Under the pieces are notes generated by a model, which was not told where the DNA came from, made no database searches, and worked only from the letters and a program-made list of their open reading frames with translations. A stretch of 64,000 nt of DNA, taken from positions 248,001 through 312,000 of the forward strand of contig JAWLAG010000001.1 of NCBI GenBank assembly GCA_041395505.1. Direction: 5' to 3'. The position numbers and the translations under genes were made by a program. The first letter of the stretch is position 1. Each line of letters begins with the position of its first letter. The DNA is from Steroidobacteraceae bacterium. Its GTDB lineage: Bacteria > Pseudomonadota > Gammaproteobacteria > Steroidobacterales > Steroidobacteraceae. Below, piece by piece: positions 17,317 through 25,427 of this stretch.

Positions 17317-18312
17317 TCAGCGATCAATGCTCTGCATGCTGTTCGCGTTGTAGCGCGGACCGCTGGCGCCTTGCAACGCATCGAGGCGTGCAATATCCAC
17401 GGCATTGAGTCTTATGTCCGCTGCGGCCGCGTTCTCCTCGACATAACGGCGCCGCTTGGTACCCGGTATGGGCACTACGTCGCGGTTGTGCTGCAAGAGC
17501 CAGGCGAGCGCAATCTGCGCGCTGCTCACGCCATGACGCTCGGCGATCTCCGCCACTGCGGCCACTATTGTCATATTGCGCGCGTGGTTCGCTTCTGCGA
17601 AACGTGGATCAAGCTTTCGATAATCGCCCGCCGGCAATTCTTCTGCGGAGGCAACGCCGCCGGCGAGAAAGCCGCGGCCGAGCGGGCAGTAGGCGACGAT
17701 GCCGACGCCCAGCTCCCTGCAAACGCCAACCAGCTCGTTATCGAGGTTGCGTTCCCATAGTGAATACTCGCTCTGCAACGCCGTGATCGGATGAACCTTG
17801 CAGGCGCGACGCAGCGTAGCCGCCCCGACCTCGGACAGACCGAGCCAGCGCACCTTGCCGCTTTTCACGCCCTCGGCCATGGCGCCGACGGTGTCCTCGA
17901 TCGGCACATTGCGATCCAGCCGGTGCAGGTACCAAAGATCGATCCGTTCACGACCCAGCCGCTGCAAGGAGGCATCCAGGGCGCGACGCGCATTCGCCGG
18001 GCTACCGTCCGTGCCCTGGATTCGTCCGTCGTCGCCAATGCGAAAGCCGAATTTGCTCGCGACGACGACCTCGCCTGACCAACCAGCAAGACCGCGGCCT
18101 AGCAATTCCTCGTTCCTGTAGGGGCCATAGACTTCGGCGGTGTCGAAGAAGTTGATGCCGAGTTCGAGTGCGCGGCGCAAGGTCGCGAGCGACTCGCCTT
18201 CATCGGTCGGTCCATACATCGCGTGCATGCCGGAGATGCCGGACATTCCCATCGTTCCGAGTCCGACCGCCGATACCTGCGGGCCATTGGCGCCAAGTCT
18301 TCGTGTTTGCAT
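17317..18312 (-). CDS. Aldo/keto reductase (AKR13-like)
   Basis: NADPH-dependent carbonyl reductase of 331 residues with a TIM-barrel sequence. The N-terminal VSAVGLGTMGMSG leads to the catalytic Asp/Tyr pair in FFDTAEVYGPYRNEELLG, Lys in VVASKFGF and His in WYLHRLD. The cofactor end reads PIPGTKRRRYVEEN. This pattern matches the YakC/AKR13 group acting on aldehydes and ketones. ATG at 18312 begins the canonical MQTRRLGANGPQVS. Monocistronic as far as can be seen; upstream control not recognised. Confidence 0.9.
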   Translation of the reverse strand: MQTRRLGANGPQVSAVGLGTMGMSGISGMHAMYGPTDEGESLATLRRALELGINFFDTAEVYGPYRNEELLGRGLAGWSGEVVVASKFGFRIGDDGRIQGTDGSPANARRALDASLQRLGRERIDLWYLHRLDRNVPIEDTVGAMAEGVKSGKVRWLGLSEVGAATLRRACKVHPITALQSEYSLWERNLDNELVGVCRELGVGIVAYCPLGRGFLAGGVASAEELPAGDYRKLDPRFAEANHARNMTIVAAVAEIAERHGVSSAQIALAWLLQHNRDVVPIPGTKRRRYVEENAAAADIRLNAVDIARLDALQGASGPRYNANSMQSIDR

Positions 18313-18456
18313 GCGGGGAATCTTACTCAAAGCTCCGCGCCTTGTCGTTTGCAACGGCGCGGCCCATCCCGTCGGGCGAGCGTCTCGTCCCTTCAGCGGG
18401 CGCTTGGTCCCGGCTTAGATGCCGAATTGCAGCAAGTCGCTATTGTCTGTCCTATT

Positions 18457-19380
18457 GTGTCGACATCCCTGACCCTGGCGCTGCTGGTCGCAGTCGCCTT
18501 GCCCAACCTGTCGACGCGTTCGCGTGCTGCGGAACCCGTGGAACCGGGCGCGAATGGCGAGGCGGCACTGTACGCCGCACCAACACGTCTCGACCGCATC
18601 GGTCGCATCCTGGTGCCGGTGCATATCAATGGTCGTGGGCCTTATCGTTTCATGATCGACACGGGCGCAAGCCATGCCGCCGTTTCGAGGCAGCTGCTCG
18701 CCGAACTCGGACTGACGGCGAGCGACAGCCCGGGCATGGTACTGCGCGGAGTGACTGGTTCGGCCGCGGTGCCGGTCGTGTGGATCGATGAGTTGCGCGC
18801 CGGTGCGCTGACACTACGCAGTCAGCAATTGCCCGTACTCGAGTCGACCATACTGGATCGCGCCGCCGGCATACTGGGCGTACAGGGCTTCGCGGGGAAG
18901 CGCATCACGATCGACTTCGTCCACGACAAGGTCAGCGTCCGCCGCTCACGCGGCGCTGCACCTGGCAGGGAATTCTTCGCTGTACCGGCGCAGCAGCGCT
19001 TCGGCGGCTTGCTGGTGGTCGATGCCCATGTCGGAGCAATCGCCACGCGTGCCATCATCGACACCGGCGCGGAACGCACGCTCGGCAATCGCGAATTGCA
19101 GCGCCGGCTGCTGCGGCGCCGGGACGTGACAGACAGCAGCGAAACGGAAGTATTCGGTGCCACCAGTGATGTACGCAGCGGCGACTACCTGGTCGCGCCG
19201 ACGGTGTCGCTGGGGGAAATCGAAGTCGACGACCTCATCGTCACGTTCGCCGATCTCGAGGTTTTTCGCATCTGGGATCTGGAGCAAGTGCCGGCATTGC
19301 TGATCGGCATGGATCTGCTCGGCACGGTGCGCGAGCTCGTAATCGACTATCGCCGCTCGGAATTGCAGATCAGGCCCTGA
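18457..19380 (+). CDS. Exported retropepsin-like aspartic protease
   Basis: About 307 residues with an N-terminal hydrophobic export segment (SLTLALLVAVALPNLS). Two aspartic protease half-sites follow: FMIDTGASHAAVS at about 65 and AIIDTGAERTLGN at about 195. The two DTG motifs in one chain would give a pepsin-like pseudo-dimer of retropepsin lobes. It is likely periplasmic. GTG at 18457 is the start chosen; TTG at 18427 would lengthen the leader. The hydroxylase gene starts 16 bp after its stop and the sulfotransferase overlaps that one, so the three are probably an operon. Substrate unknown. Confidence 0.83.
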   Translation: MSTSLTLALLVAVALPNLSTRSRAAEPVEPGANGEAALYAAPTRLDRIGRILVPVHINGRGPYRFMIDTGASHAAVSRQLLAELGLTASDSPGMVLRGVTGSAAVPVVWIDELRAGALTLRSQQLPVLESTILDRAAGILGVQGFAGKRITIDFVHDKVSVRRSRGAAPGREFFAVPAQQRFGGLLVVDAHVGAIATRAIIDTGAERTLGNRELQRRLLRRRDVTDSSETEVFGATSDVRSGDYLVAPTVSLGEIEVDDLIVTFADLEVFRIWDLEQVPALLIGMDLLGTVRELVIDYRRSELQIRP

Positions 19381-19396
19381 CGCGCTGGCCACGACC

Positions 19397-20050
19397 ATGC
19401 TCGACCTTCCGGAAGAAAAAGCGCTCGACAAGAATCGCCTGATCGGTGGCTGTTCGCGCCTTGCGATGCGATTCGACGCCGGCAGGGCGGCGGCGGAGCT
19501 GCATGATCTGCCCGCGACGCTCTGGCAGGGCAGTGGTGCGCGCCGGGGTGTCCATCGGGTCGCGGCGGCGATCTTCCTGCGCGGATCGGCCCCCGCGCTC
19601 GGAGCGCTGCCGATCGAGGATCAGCCCGTCTTCCTCCAGCTGCCCTACCTGCGCGACCTGCTGATGGGCCTGCCCGGGCGACTGCAACGCTGCCTGCTGG
19701 CGCGCCTGCCTGCCGGCGCAGTCGTGCGGCGCCACATCGATCAGGCACCGTACTTCGAGAAGACACTACGCATTCATTTGCCGCTCGTGACCACCGACGC
19801 CGTGCACATGTTCAGCAGAGGGCTTTGTTACCACATGAAGGCGGGCGAGGTCTGGGCCCTGAACAATTCCGCCGTGCATGCCGTGTGGAATGCGAGCGGG
19901 ACGGAGGAGCGCGTGCATTTGATTGCCGACTTCGTACCGGGCCCGCGAATGCTCGAGCTCCTGGCCGCGGCGGACAGCCGGCTCGGTGTCGTTCATGGGG
20001 AAGTTTGCGAAAGGCTGCGGCTCGCCGAAGCCGAGGTACAGGGCGCTTGA
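19397..20050 (+). CDS. Aspartyl/asparaginyl beta-hydroxylase-like protein
   Basis: 217 residues resembling the Asp/Asn beta-hydroxylase family (2-oxoglutarate/Fe(II) oxygenases on a cupin fold). The pattern VVRRHIDQAPYFEKTLRIHLPL gives the HxD iron pair, SAVHAVWNAS the distal His, and ERVHLIADF the Arg that binds 2-oxoglutarate. The substrate is unknown; relatives hydroxylate Asp/Asn in peptides or free amino acids. Cytoplasmic, with no signal. Its stop overlaps the TTG start of a sulfotransferase (TTGA). Divergent from typical members in the first 90 residues. Confidence 0.8.
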   Translation: MLDLPEEKALDKNRLIGGCSRLAMRFDAGRAAAELHDLPATLWQGSGARRGVHRVAAAIFLRGSAPALGALPIEDQPVFLQLPYLRDLLMGLPGRLQRCLLARLPAGAVVRRHIDQAPYFEKTLRIHLPLVTTDAVHMFSRGLCYHMKAGEVWALNNSAVHAVWNASGTEERVHLIADFVPGPRMLELLAAADSRLGVVHGEVCERLRLAEAEVQGA

Positions 20051-20793
20051 TTGCCACGCCGAAATTCGTATTCCTGCACCTGCACAAGTCGGGCGGCACG
20101 TTCGTCAATGAAGCGCTCCTGCATTTCATTCCCGAAGCCGTGCAACTTGGCTATCACCTGCCGCGCGCCATGATTCCCGACTACGTGGCGCACCTGCCCG
20201 TGCTCGCACTGGTGCGTAATCCCTACAGCTACTATGTCTCGTGGTACTTCTATCAGTCCGGGCGCGAGCACAAGAACGCGCTCTTCCAGGTGCTGAGCGA
20301 CGATGGGCGCCTCGGCTTTCGCGACACCATACGCAACATGCTCGATCTTGGCAGCGGCAGCCTGAGGCTCGATCTGCTGCTTGCGCGCCTGCCGCACGGC
20401 TATGACAACCGCGGACTGAATCTCCCCGCCGCTGCGCTCGCGCCAATCCGCAATTCGGGCCTCGGCTTCTACAGCTATCTGTACCGTTACATGTACCAGT
20501 CGCCGCAGCCGACGCCGTTGCACGTTGGCCGGATGGAATCACTGCGCAGCGACCTGCTAGCCATGCTCGAGCACGTGGCTCAGCCGGTCAGCGCATCGAT
20601 GCGCAGTTACATCGAGGCCGAAGCGCCGCGCAACACCTCCGATCACCGTCATCATGCGAGCTACTACGATGCGGAACTCGCCGAACTCGTTGCCGAGCGC
20701 GATGCGCTGGTGATCGACCAGCATGGCTACGGGTTCGAGATTTGCGCCTCAGAGCCTGCGCAGACGTTGCCAGAGCGGCTGCAGGCCAGGTAG
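20047..20793 (+). CDS. Sulfotransferase, family-2 type
   Basis: PAPS-dependent sulfotransferase of 248 residues. The 5'-phosphosulfate loop is FLHLHKSGGTFVNEAL at the N-terminus, and the 3'-phosphate site is ALVRNPYSYYVSWYFY near residue 60. The HKSGGT form matches membrane-associated carbohydrate sulfotransferases (Sulfotransfer_2) more than cytosolic ones, but no membrane helix is present. Start TTG at 20047 overlaps the hydroxylase stop, implying coupling. The last 45 bp overlap the 3' end of the convergent hydroxylase-sulfotransferase fusion gene. Acceptor unknown. Confidence 0.82.
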   Translation: MIATPKFVFLHLHKSGGTFVNEALLHFIPEAVQLGYHLPRAMIPDYVAHLPVLALVRNPYSYYVSWYFYQSGREHKNALFQVLSDDGRLGFRDTIRNMLDLGSGSLRLDLLLARLPHGYDNRGLNLPAAALAPIRNSGLGFYSYLYRYMYQSPQPTPLHVGRMESLRSDLLAMLEHVAQPVSASMRSYIEAEAPRNTSDHRHHASYYDAELAELVAERDALVIDQHGYGFEICASEPAQTLPERLQAR

Positions 20794-22551
20794 TTCTGCC
20801 TCGATGGCCGACTGGTGTACGCGCCATTTGTCCGGCCGCGGCGGCGAGACCGTATATCGGGAAAGAGGCAGATCGCCCGCGAGCAGCTGACGCATCTGCT
20901 GCGTGTACGCAACGCCCAGGAAATCACAAAGTCGGCGCAGATTGCCCGCAGCGTCGGCAATGAAATCCGCATAGCTCAAGGCCAACCAGCGTCCGGCCTC
21001 GAGCTGCGTCAGGTCATCGAGCGCAATCTGGTTGCTGCTCTGCCATTGCCAGGCAGCGAGCGCGGCAGCGCCGCGATCCCGCTGCTGCTGCCAGCCTGGC
21101 GGCAGCAGCAATGACCAGGGGCCGGGCCAGCCAGGCAGGGCGGGATAGGTGACGAAGCGCCGGCTCTGCCAGGCTGCCATGATGCTGGCGATACTTTCAC
21201 GCGGATCGCGCCACAGGAAGACAAATCGCGCCTCGGGCCAGAGCGCATTCAGAAACGGTACACGCAGCGCGTTCTTCGGCGTTTTCTCGAGCAACGATGC
21301 TTGCGCCGTCCTGCCGGAGAAATCGACTTCGGCGAGGCGTGCGGCGGCACGCTCGAGCACTGCGCCGCGCACCTGTGCGCTCAGCTCGGCCGCGCTAAGG
21401 CGGTTCGAATCGACGCCCGGCGCGCCGGGTCGCAGCGCGGGGTGCGATTCGATCAACCAGTGCGCTTCATCGCCGAAACTGACCAGGTCCGGCGATTGCT
21501 GCAGCGTCTCGAACAGCAGCGAACTTCCGGATCGCGGTGCGGCAATTATGAACACCGGCCGCTCGAGCGCGATCCTCACACGCGAGCGTTTGTCCATCGT
21601 GGCACTCGCCGTGCGCCGTGGCTGGTACTGCAGGTGCTGCAACACGCGCGCTTCGATGACCTGCATGGCAGCGACGCCATTGGCCCGCATGACCAGATCC
21701 GCCAGCCGGATCCTGCTCTGCTCGCGCCATCGTGCCTGCAGCTCGAGCACGGCCTCTCGTTGCAATTCACCGGTCACATGGCGCGCATGGTAGTCGCGCC
21801 ACTCATCGGCCCAGGCGGCGAGCATCTGCCGTGCGCCGCCAACCCGCTCGGCAGCGGCCTGCGACGATACGGTCAGCTCCGTCGCGAAATCCTCGAGCAA
21901 GCGCTGCAATTCCGATACCGGCATCAAAGGCTCGGGTAGCCGCTGCTCGGTGAGCGGCATCAGGTCGAGTAGCGGGTCGAAATCGAGTCTGCGCGGCATG
22001 ATTTCGTTCCCGGTGCGCTCGCTCACGAATTGCCAGAAACCATGGTGGCCCTGGGTATCGGCGACAAGGTGAATGCGCGCCCGATCGCTGCCGTTCTCGA
22101 CGCTATGCCGGCGCCAGTTGTCGAATATCCATGCCTCGCCTTCCGCCATATGCACGCTCTGGCCGTCGCAGTGAAAGGCGACCCGCGGATCGGTCACGAT
22201 GGGAATGTGCACTCGCACGCGGCTGAACCAGTGGTGATTGATGTCTGCGTGCTCGGGCACGACGGCGCCGGGTGCGAGACGCATCAATCGTGAGCGGCTC
22301 CAGCGGACGGTCAGGCTGGCGAGCACCTGGCGCATATAGGGCGATGCGCGCAAATGCTCCGTCGGCTGCATGGCGCCGTCGACCTCGTCGTTCTCCTCGC
22401 CATCGACGCTGATCAGGCGCACGCAGCTGTTGCCGGTGATCCGGTTCGGATGATCCGCCCAGGCCGCCTCCGGCAGCGCCGCCACCTCCTCGCGCAGGCG
22501 CGCCGCGTCAAATCGAAGTGGCAGGCGGTAGAAGGGCTGTGGCAATCGCAT
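20749..22551 (-). CDS. Fusion of Asp/Asn hydroxylase-like and sulfotransferase domains
   Basis: 600 residues with two enzyme domains. Residues about 1-190 are hydroxylase-like: HxD in VPEHADINHHWF, distal His in NWRRHSVENGSD and Arg in ARIHLVADT. A helical linker spans about 210-320. A PAPS sulfotransferase occupies about 330-600, with the 5' loop FIIAAPRSGSSLLFE and 3' site RFVFLWRDPRESIASI. The same two activities are encoded as separate genes just downstream on the other strand. Third gene of a minus-strand run behind the TonB receptor; it starts 8 bp after the TPR-hydroxylase stop. Substrate unknown, possibly one that is both hydroxylated and sulfated. Confidence 0.86.
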   Translation of the reverse strand: MRLPQPFYRLPLRFDAARLREEVAALPEAAWADHPNRITGNSCVRLISVDGEENDEVDGAMQPTEHLRASPYMRQVLASLTVRWSRSRLMRLAPGAVVPEHADINHHWFSRVRVHIPIVTDPRVAFHCDGQSVHMAEGEAWIFDNWRRHSVENGSDRARIHLVADTQGHHGFWQFVSERTGNEIMPRRLDFDPLLDLMPLTEQRLPEPLMPVSELQRLLEDFATELTVSSQAAAERVGGARQMLAAWADEWRDYHARHVTGELQREAVLELQARWREQSRIRLADLVMRANGVAAMQVIEARVLQHLQYQPRRTASATMDKRSRVRIALERPVFIIAAPRSGSSLLFETLQQSPDLVSFGDEAHWLIESHPALRPGAPGVDSNRLSAAELSAQVRGAVLERAAARLAEVDFSGRTAQASLLEKTPKNALRVPFLNALWPEARFVFLWRDPRESIASIMAAWQSRRFVTYPALPGWPGPWSLLLPPGWQQQRDRGAAALAAWQWQSSNQIALDDLTQLEAGRWLALSYADFIADAAGNLRRLCDFLGVAYTQQMRQLLAGDLPLSRYTVSPPRPDKWRVHQSAIEAELPGLQPLWQRLRRL

Positions 22552-22559
22552 CGCGCGTC

Positions 22560-23645
22560 TCAGGCGGCATCGACGAGCTTGCGAAAATCACCAATCGCCT
22601 CGATGGCTGTCTGCATGGCGTCACGTTCGGACGCCGTCAGGTGCGGATTCCACAAGTCGAAGATCAATACCACGCGATCGCTGTCGCTGCGATTCCACGC
22701 TTCATGCAGGTAGGTGTCATCGAACAACACCACTTCGCCTTCCCGCCACCGGTAGGTTTGATCGGCGACACGCAGCGCGCACTCAGGCGGCACGATCAGC
22801 GCGAGATGACCGACGATGCGGAGGTTGCTCACGCCGCGATGTGGCAGCAGATGCGTACCTCCCGAAAAGACCGAAAACAGCACTTCAGGCGCGTGCTCGC
22901 GTATGCGCGCGAGGGGCAGCCGGTCGATGGCCGCGGCGCTCGCCGGACAGGCCTCGAGCGCCGCTTCGCGGCGCAGACCATGGCGATAAAAATAATGTCC
23001 ATCCCATTGCGGCGCGCGTCCCGCGCCACGCAGGTTCTCGGCCTCGAGCTCGGTCGAGCCGAATACCCGCTCGGCGGTACCGCCTGTCGCCCGCAGTTGA
23101 TCCAGTTCGGCGCGGATTCGAGGTGCGGCCTCTGCCAGCGCCTGCACCTGTGGGATCGTTGCGCTATCAATGTAGGGCAGGGAGGGCAGGTCAGGAAAAT
23201 AGAGAAAGCTCGGGTCCTGGCGCGGATCGGCTCGTCGCGGCGGCTCGGCTCCCAGGTACATGGCGAGGCAGCTCGCCACCCGACCGAGCGCGGCGCGCCC
23301 GTGGCGCGCGATGAGTGGCTCGAGCAATGCGGCATGCGCCTTCTGCCTCGTCTCGCGCACCGAGCGGACCGCGTCCTCGACGAACGGCGCGAGCCCGTCG
23401 GGTGTCGAGGCGCGATTTCGCCATTGCCCCCTGCGCTGCGCATCCTGCAAGGCGCGCGCATACTGGACGGCAGCCGCCGTGTCCTGTCCTTTGAGCGTGA
23501 GCAGGCGACCGAGATACAGGCGCGCGAGATAGGCATCGGGCCGCACTCGCACGAGCTCACCGAAAAGTTCGAGCGCCCGCGATTCGTTGCCCTGGCGCCA
23601 CGCGGCGAATGCGGATGCGATCACGGCGTCAATGATCGGCTCCAT
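22560..23645 (-). CDS. TPR-containing Asp/Asn beta-hydroxylase
   Basis: 361 residues. An N-terminal TPR-like helical region (about 1-60, AWRQGNESRALELFGELVRVRPDAYLARLYLGRLL) precedes a strongly recognisable Asp/Asn hydroxylase domain at about 165-355. That domain has HxG in LLPHRGVSNLRIVGHLAL, VPPECALRV, the WREGEVVLFDDTYLHEAWN block with the distal His, and RVVLIFDLW with the 2-oxoglutarate Arg. ATG at 23645 overlaps the preceding gene by 17 bp, so translation is probably coupled. Substrate unknown. Confidence 0.88.
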   Translation of the reverse strand: MEPIIDAVIASAFAAWRQGNESRALELFGELVRVRPDAYLARLYLGRLLTLKGQDTAAAVQYARALQDAQRRGQWRNRASTPDGLAPFVEDAVRSVRETRQKAHAALLEPLIARHGRAALGRVASCLAMYLGAEPPRRADPRQDPSFLYFPDLPSLPYIDSATIPQVQALAEAAPRIRAELDQLRATGGTAERVFGSTELEAENLRGAGRAPQWDGHYFYRHGLRREAALEACPASAAAIDRLPLARIREHAPEVLFSVFSGGTHLLPHRGVSNLRIVGHLALIVPPECALRVADQTYRWREGEVVLFDDTYLHEAWNRSDSDRVVLIFDLWNPHLTASERDAMQTAIEAIGDFRKLVDAA

Positions 23646-25365
23646 CCAGATCGTATTGCCAGCGCTCGAAATAAGGCTGCAGGAGCGGTGCCAGCGGCCT
23701 GAGCCAGCGGTCGTAATTTCGCCAGCCGCCGATCGCGCGCTGCGACACCGGTTCGAGCACCTGCGCATAGCTTGGCGTACTGATGTAGCCGCGCCGCTGC
23801 GCCTGCGCGGCCGGCAGCGTCATGGCTTCATGCCACGGCAGGGTCAGGAAACCGGCCAGCGCGCGCATGCCGGTGGCGAAGTCGCCCACCAGGTCTTCGT
23901 AACGAATTTCGATGACGGACAGTCGATGCAGCGCGGCCTCGCGGTACCAGGCATCGAACGCGCGGCGGTAACCGAGTGCGAGCGTTTGCAGATCCGCGCA
24001 CATGGCGGCGAATTCCGGCGCCCGGAAATGTTGCATGTAACAGCTGCGCAGGACGTCAAAGGGATGGCGTAACGCAAGAATGATCTGTGCATCGGGAAAA
24101 AGCCGCGCTATGGCCGGCAGCCGCAGCAGGTTGAGTGGATTCTTGTCGAGCAGCCGCTGCCCCGGTTCGATGTGGACACGCCTCGCCACCGACTGCCAGT
24201 AACGGTCACGAGCACTCGCAAGCAGGCCGGCGCTTGCGCCCGCCTGCGCCTCGGGATAGGCGAGCCCCGCCTCGAGCAACACATCGATTGCATACTGGAG
24301 GAAAGGCTGCTCATCCATCGAAACAAGCGCCGGGTGCGCATCGAGTGCCTGCTCCATCAGGGTGGTTCCGGAACGCGGAAAGCCAAGCAGAAAGACCGGG
24401 GAGTCCAGGCGCCCAGGCGCATCGTCGTGCCGCCAGGCGGCGATGTCGCCGCCATTGCCGCCACGTCTCGTGATTGGCAACGGATCGCGGCGTCTTTGCA
24501 CCGCGCGCGGCGCGATGTCGTGCAGATGGTGCACCTGGGCCTTGTGCGCTCGCTCGAGCTGTGCCATCGCCTGTGCATATTGGCCGCTCGCATCGAGCGC
24601 CTTGGCGAGCGGATAGGCGAACAGATGCGCACGCGAGGGCTCGCGATTCAAACGCGCTGCGCGCTCGAAACCCTCGACCGCCGCTTCCTTGTCGCCCGCG
24701 CGTGCCGCGAGCTGCGCGCCGAGCAGGAGCCCGTCCTCGCTTGTGGCGATTGACGCATCGATAGCGCGTGCGCGCTGCAAGGCATGCCGCGCATCGGCCA
24801 CCCGGTTGCTGCGCTCGTACAATTGCGCGAGCTTGAGCCATTGGCTGGCCTGCAAGGTCGCCCCATCGGCTTCCATGTTCTTGACGAGTTCGGCAGCGCG
24901 CGTTTGTTCGCCGAGGTTCAACAACAGCAAGGCGGCACGCAGCCGCTGTTCGGCAGTCGCGTTGCATGCATCCATGCGTGCCAGCGCGGCGAGCGCGGCA
25001 TCGCGATCCATCAACTCGTGCCGGGCGCTCGCAAGTGCGAGCGCAATGTCATGATCGTCAGGTTCTTCGGCGTGCGCAGAATCGAGATGCAACAGGGCCG
25101 TGGCGAAATCGCCGAGATCGACGTGCAGCAAGGCGAGGTTGTAGCGAAAGCCGACCGAGCGCTCTCCCAGGGCGGTGGCCTGCACGTAGGCGTTCAATGC
25201 TTCGCTGTACGCGCCCATGGCGCGCTGCGCCGTGCCGAGGTTGACGAAGTGCCGAGCCTGGTCGGGTTCGCGTGCGCAGAGCCTGTCCAGGGCGGCGATT
25301 GCGGCTGGCCAGTCGCCGCTACGGAGCGAATCGATCGCGACACCCTGAAGGGTCGCCGTATCCAT
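23629..25365 (-). CDS. TPR-repeat sulfotransferase
   Basis: 578 residues. TPR repeats cover about 1-290 (for example ARHFVNLGTAQRAMGAYSEA and FRYNLALLHVDLGDFATA). A PAPS sulfotransferase domain runs from about 325 to 560, with 5' loop FLLGFPRSGTTLMEQAL and 3' site IILALRHPFDVLRSCYM. TPR-sulfotransferases next to TonB receptors recur in proteobacteria, but their acceptor is not established. ATG at 25365 has no clear ribosome site and lies six bases after the T-run of the receptor's terminator, so expression may depend on read-through. Confidence 0.88.
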   Translation of the reverse strand: MDTATLQGVAIDSLRSGDWPAAIAALDRLCAREPDQARHFVNLGTAQRAMGAYSEALNAYVQATALGERSVGFRYNLALLHVDLGDFATALLHLDSAHAEEPDDHDIALALASARHELMDRDAALAALARMDACNATAEQRLRAALLLLNLGEQTRAAELVKNMEADGATLQASQWLKLAQLYERSNRVADARHALQRARAIDASIATSEDGLLLGAQLAARAGDKEAAVEGFERAARLNREPSRAHLFAYPLAKALDASGQYAQAMAQLERAHKAQVHHLHDIAPRAVQRRRDPLPITRRGGNGGDIAAWRHDDAPGRLDSPVFLLGFPRSGTTLMEQALDAHPALVSMDEQPFLQYAIDVLLEAGLAYPEAQAGASAGLLASARDRYWQSVARRVHIEPGQRLLDKNPLNLLRLPAIARLFPDAQIILALRHPFDVLRSCYMQHFRAPEFAAMCADLQTLALGYRRAFDAWYREAALHRLSVIEIRYEDLVGDFATGMRALAGFLTLPWHEAMTLPAAQAQRRGYISTPSYAQVLEPVSQRAIGGWRNYDRWLRPLAPLLQPYFERWQYDLDGADH

Positions 25366-25370
25366 GGCGT

Positions 25371-25413
25371 CGAAAACAAAAGAACCGGACACCGCCTCGC
25401 GGCGGTGCCCGGT
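25371..25413 (-). terminator. Intrinsic terminator after the TonB receptor gene
   Basis: On the minus strand a 13-bp stem (25413-25401 pairing with 25396-25384, one G-T wobble) closes a GCGA (GNRA-type) tetraloop. It is followed by the T-rich run TCTTTTGTTTT. It lies 15 bp after the receptor stop and just before the next ATG in the same direction. Confidence 0.8.
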
Positions 25414-25427
25414 CCACGCTGGGACGT

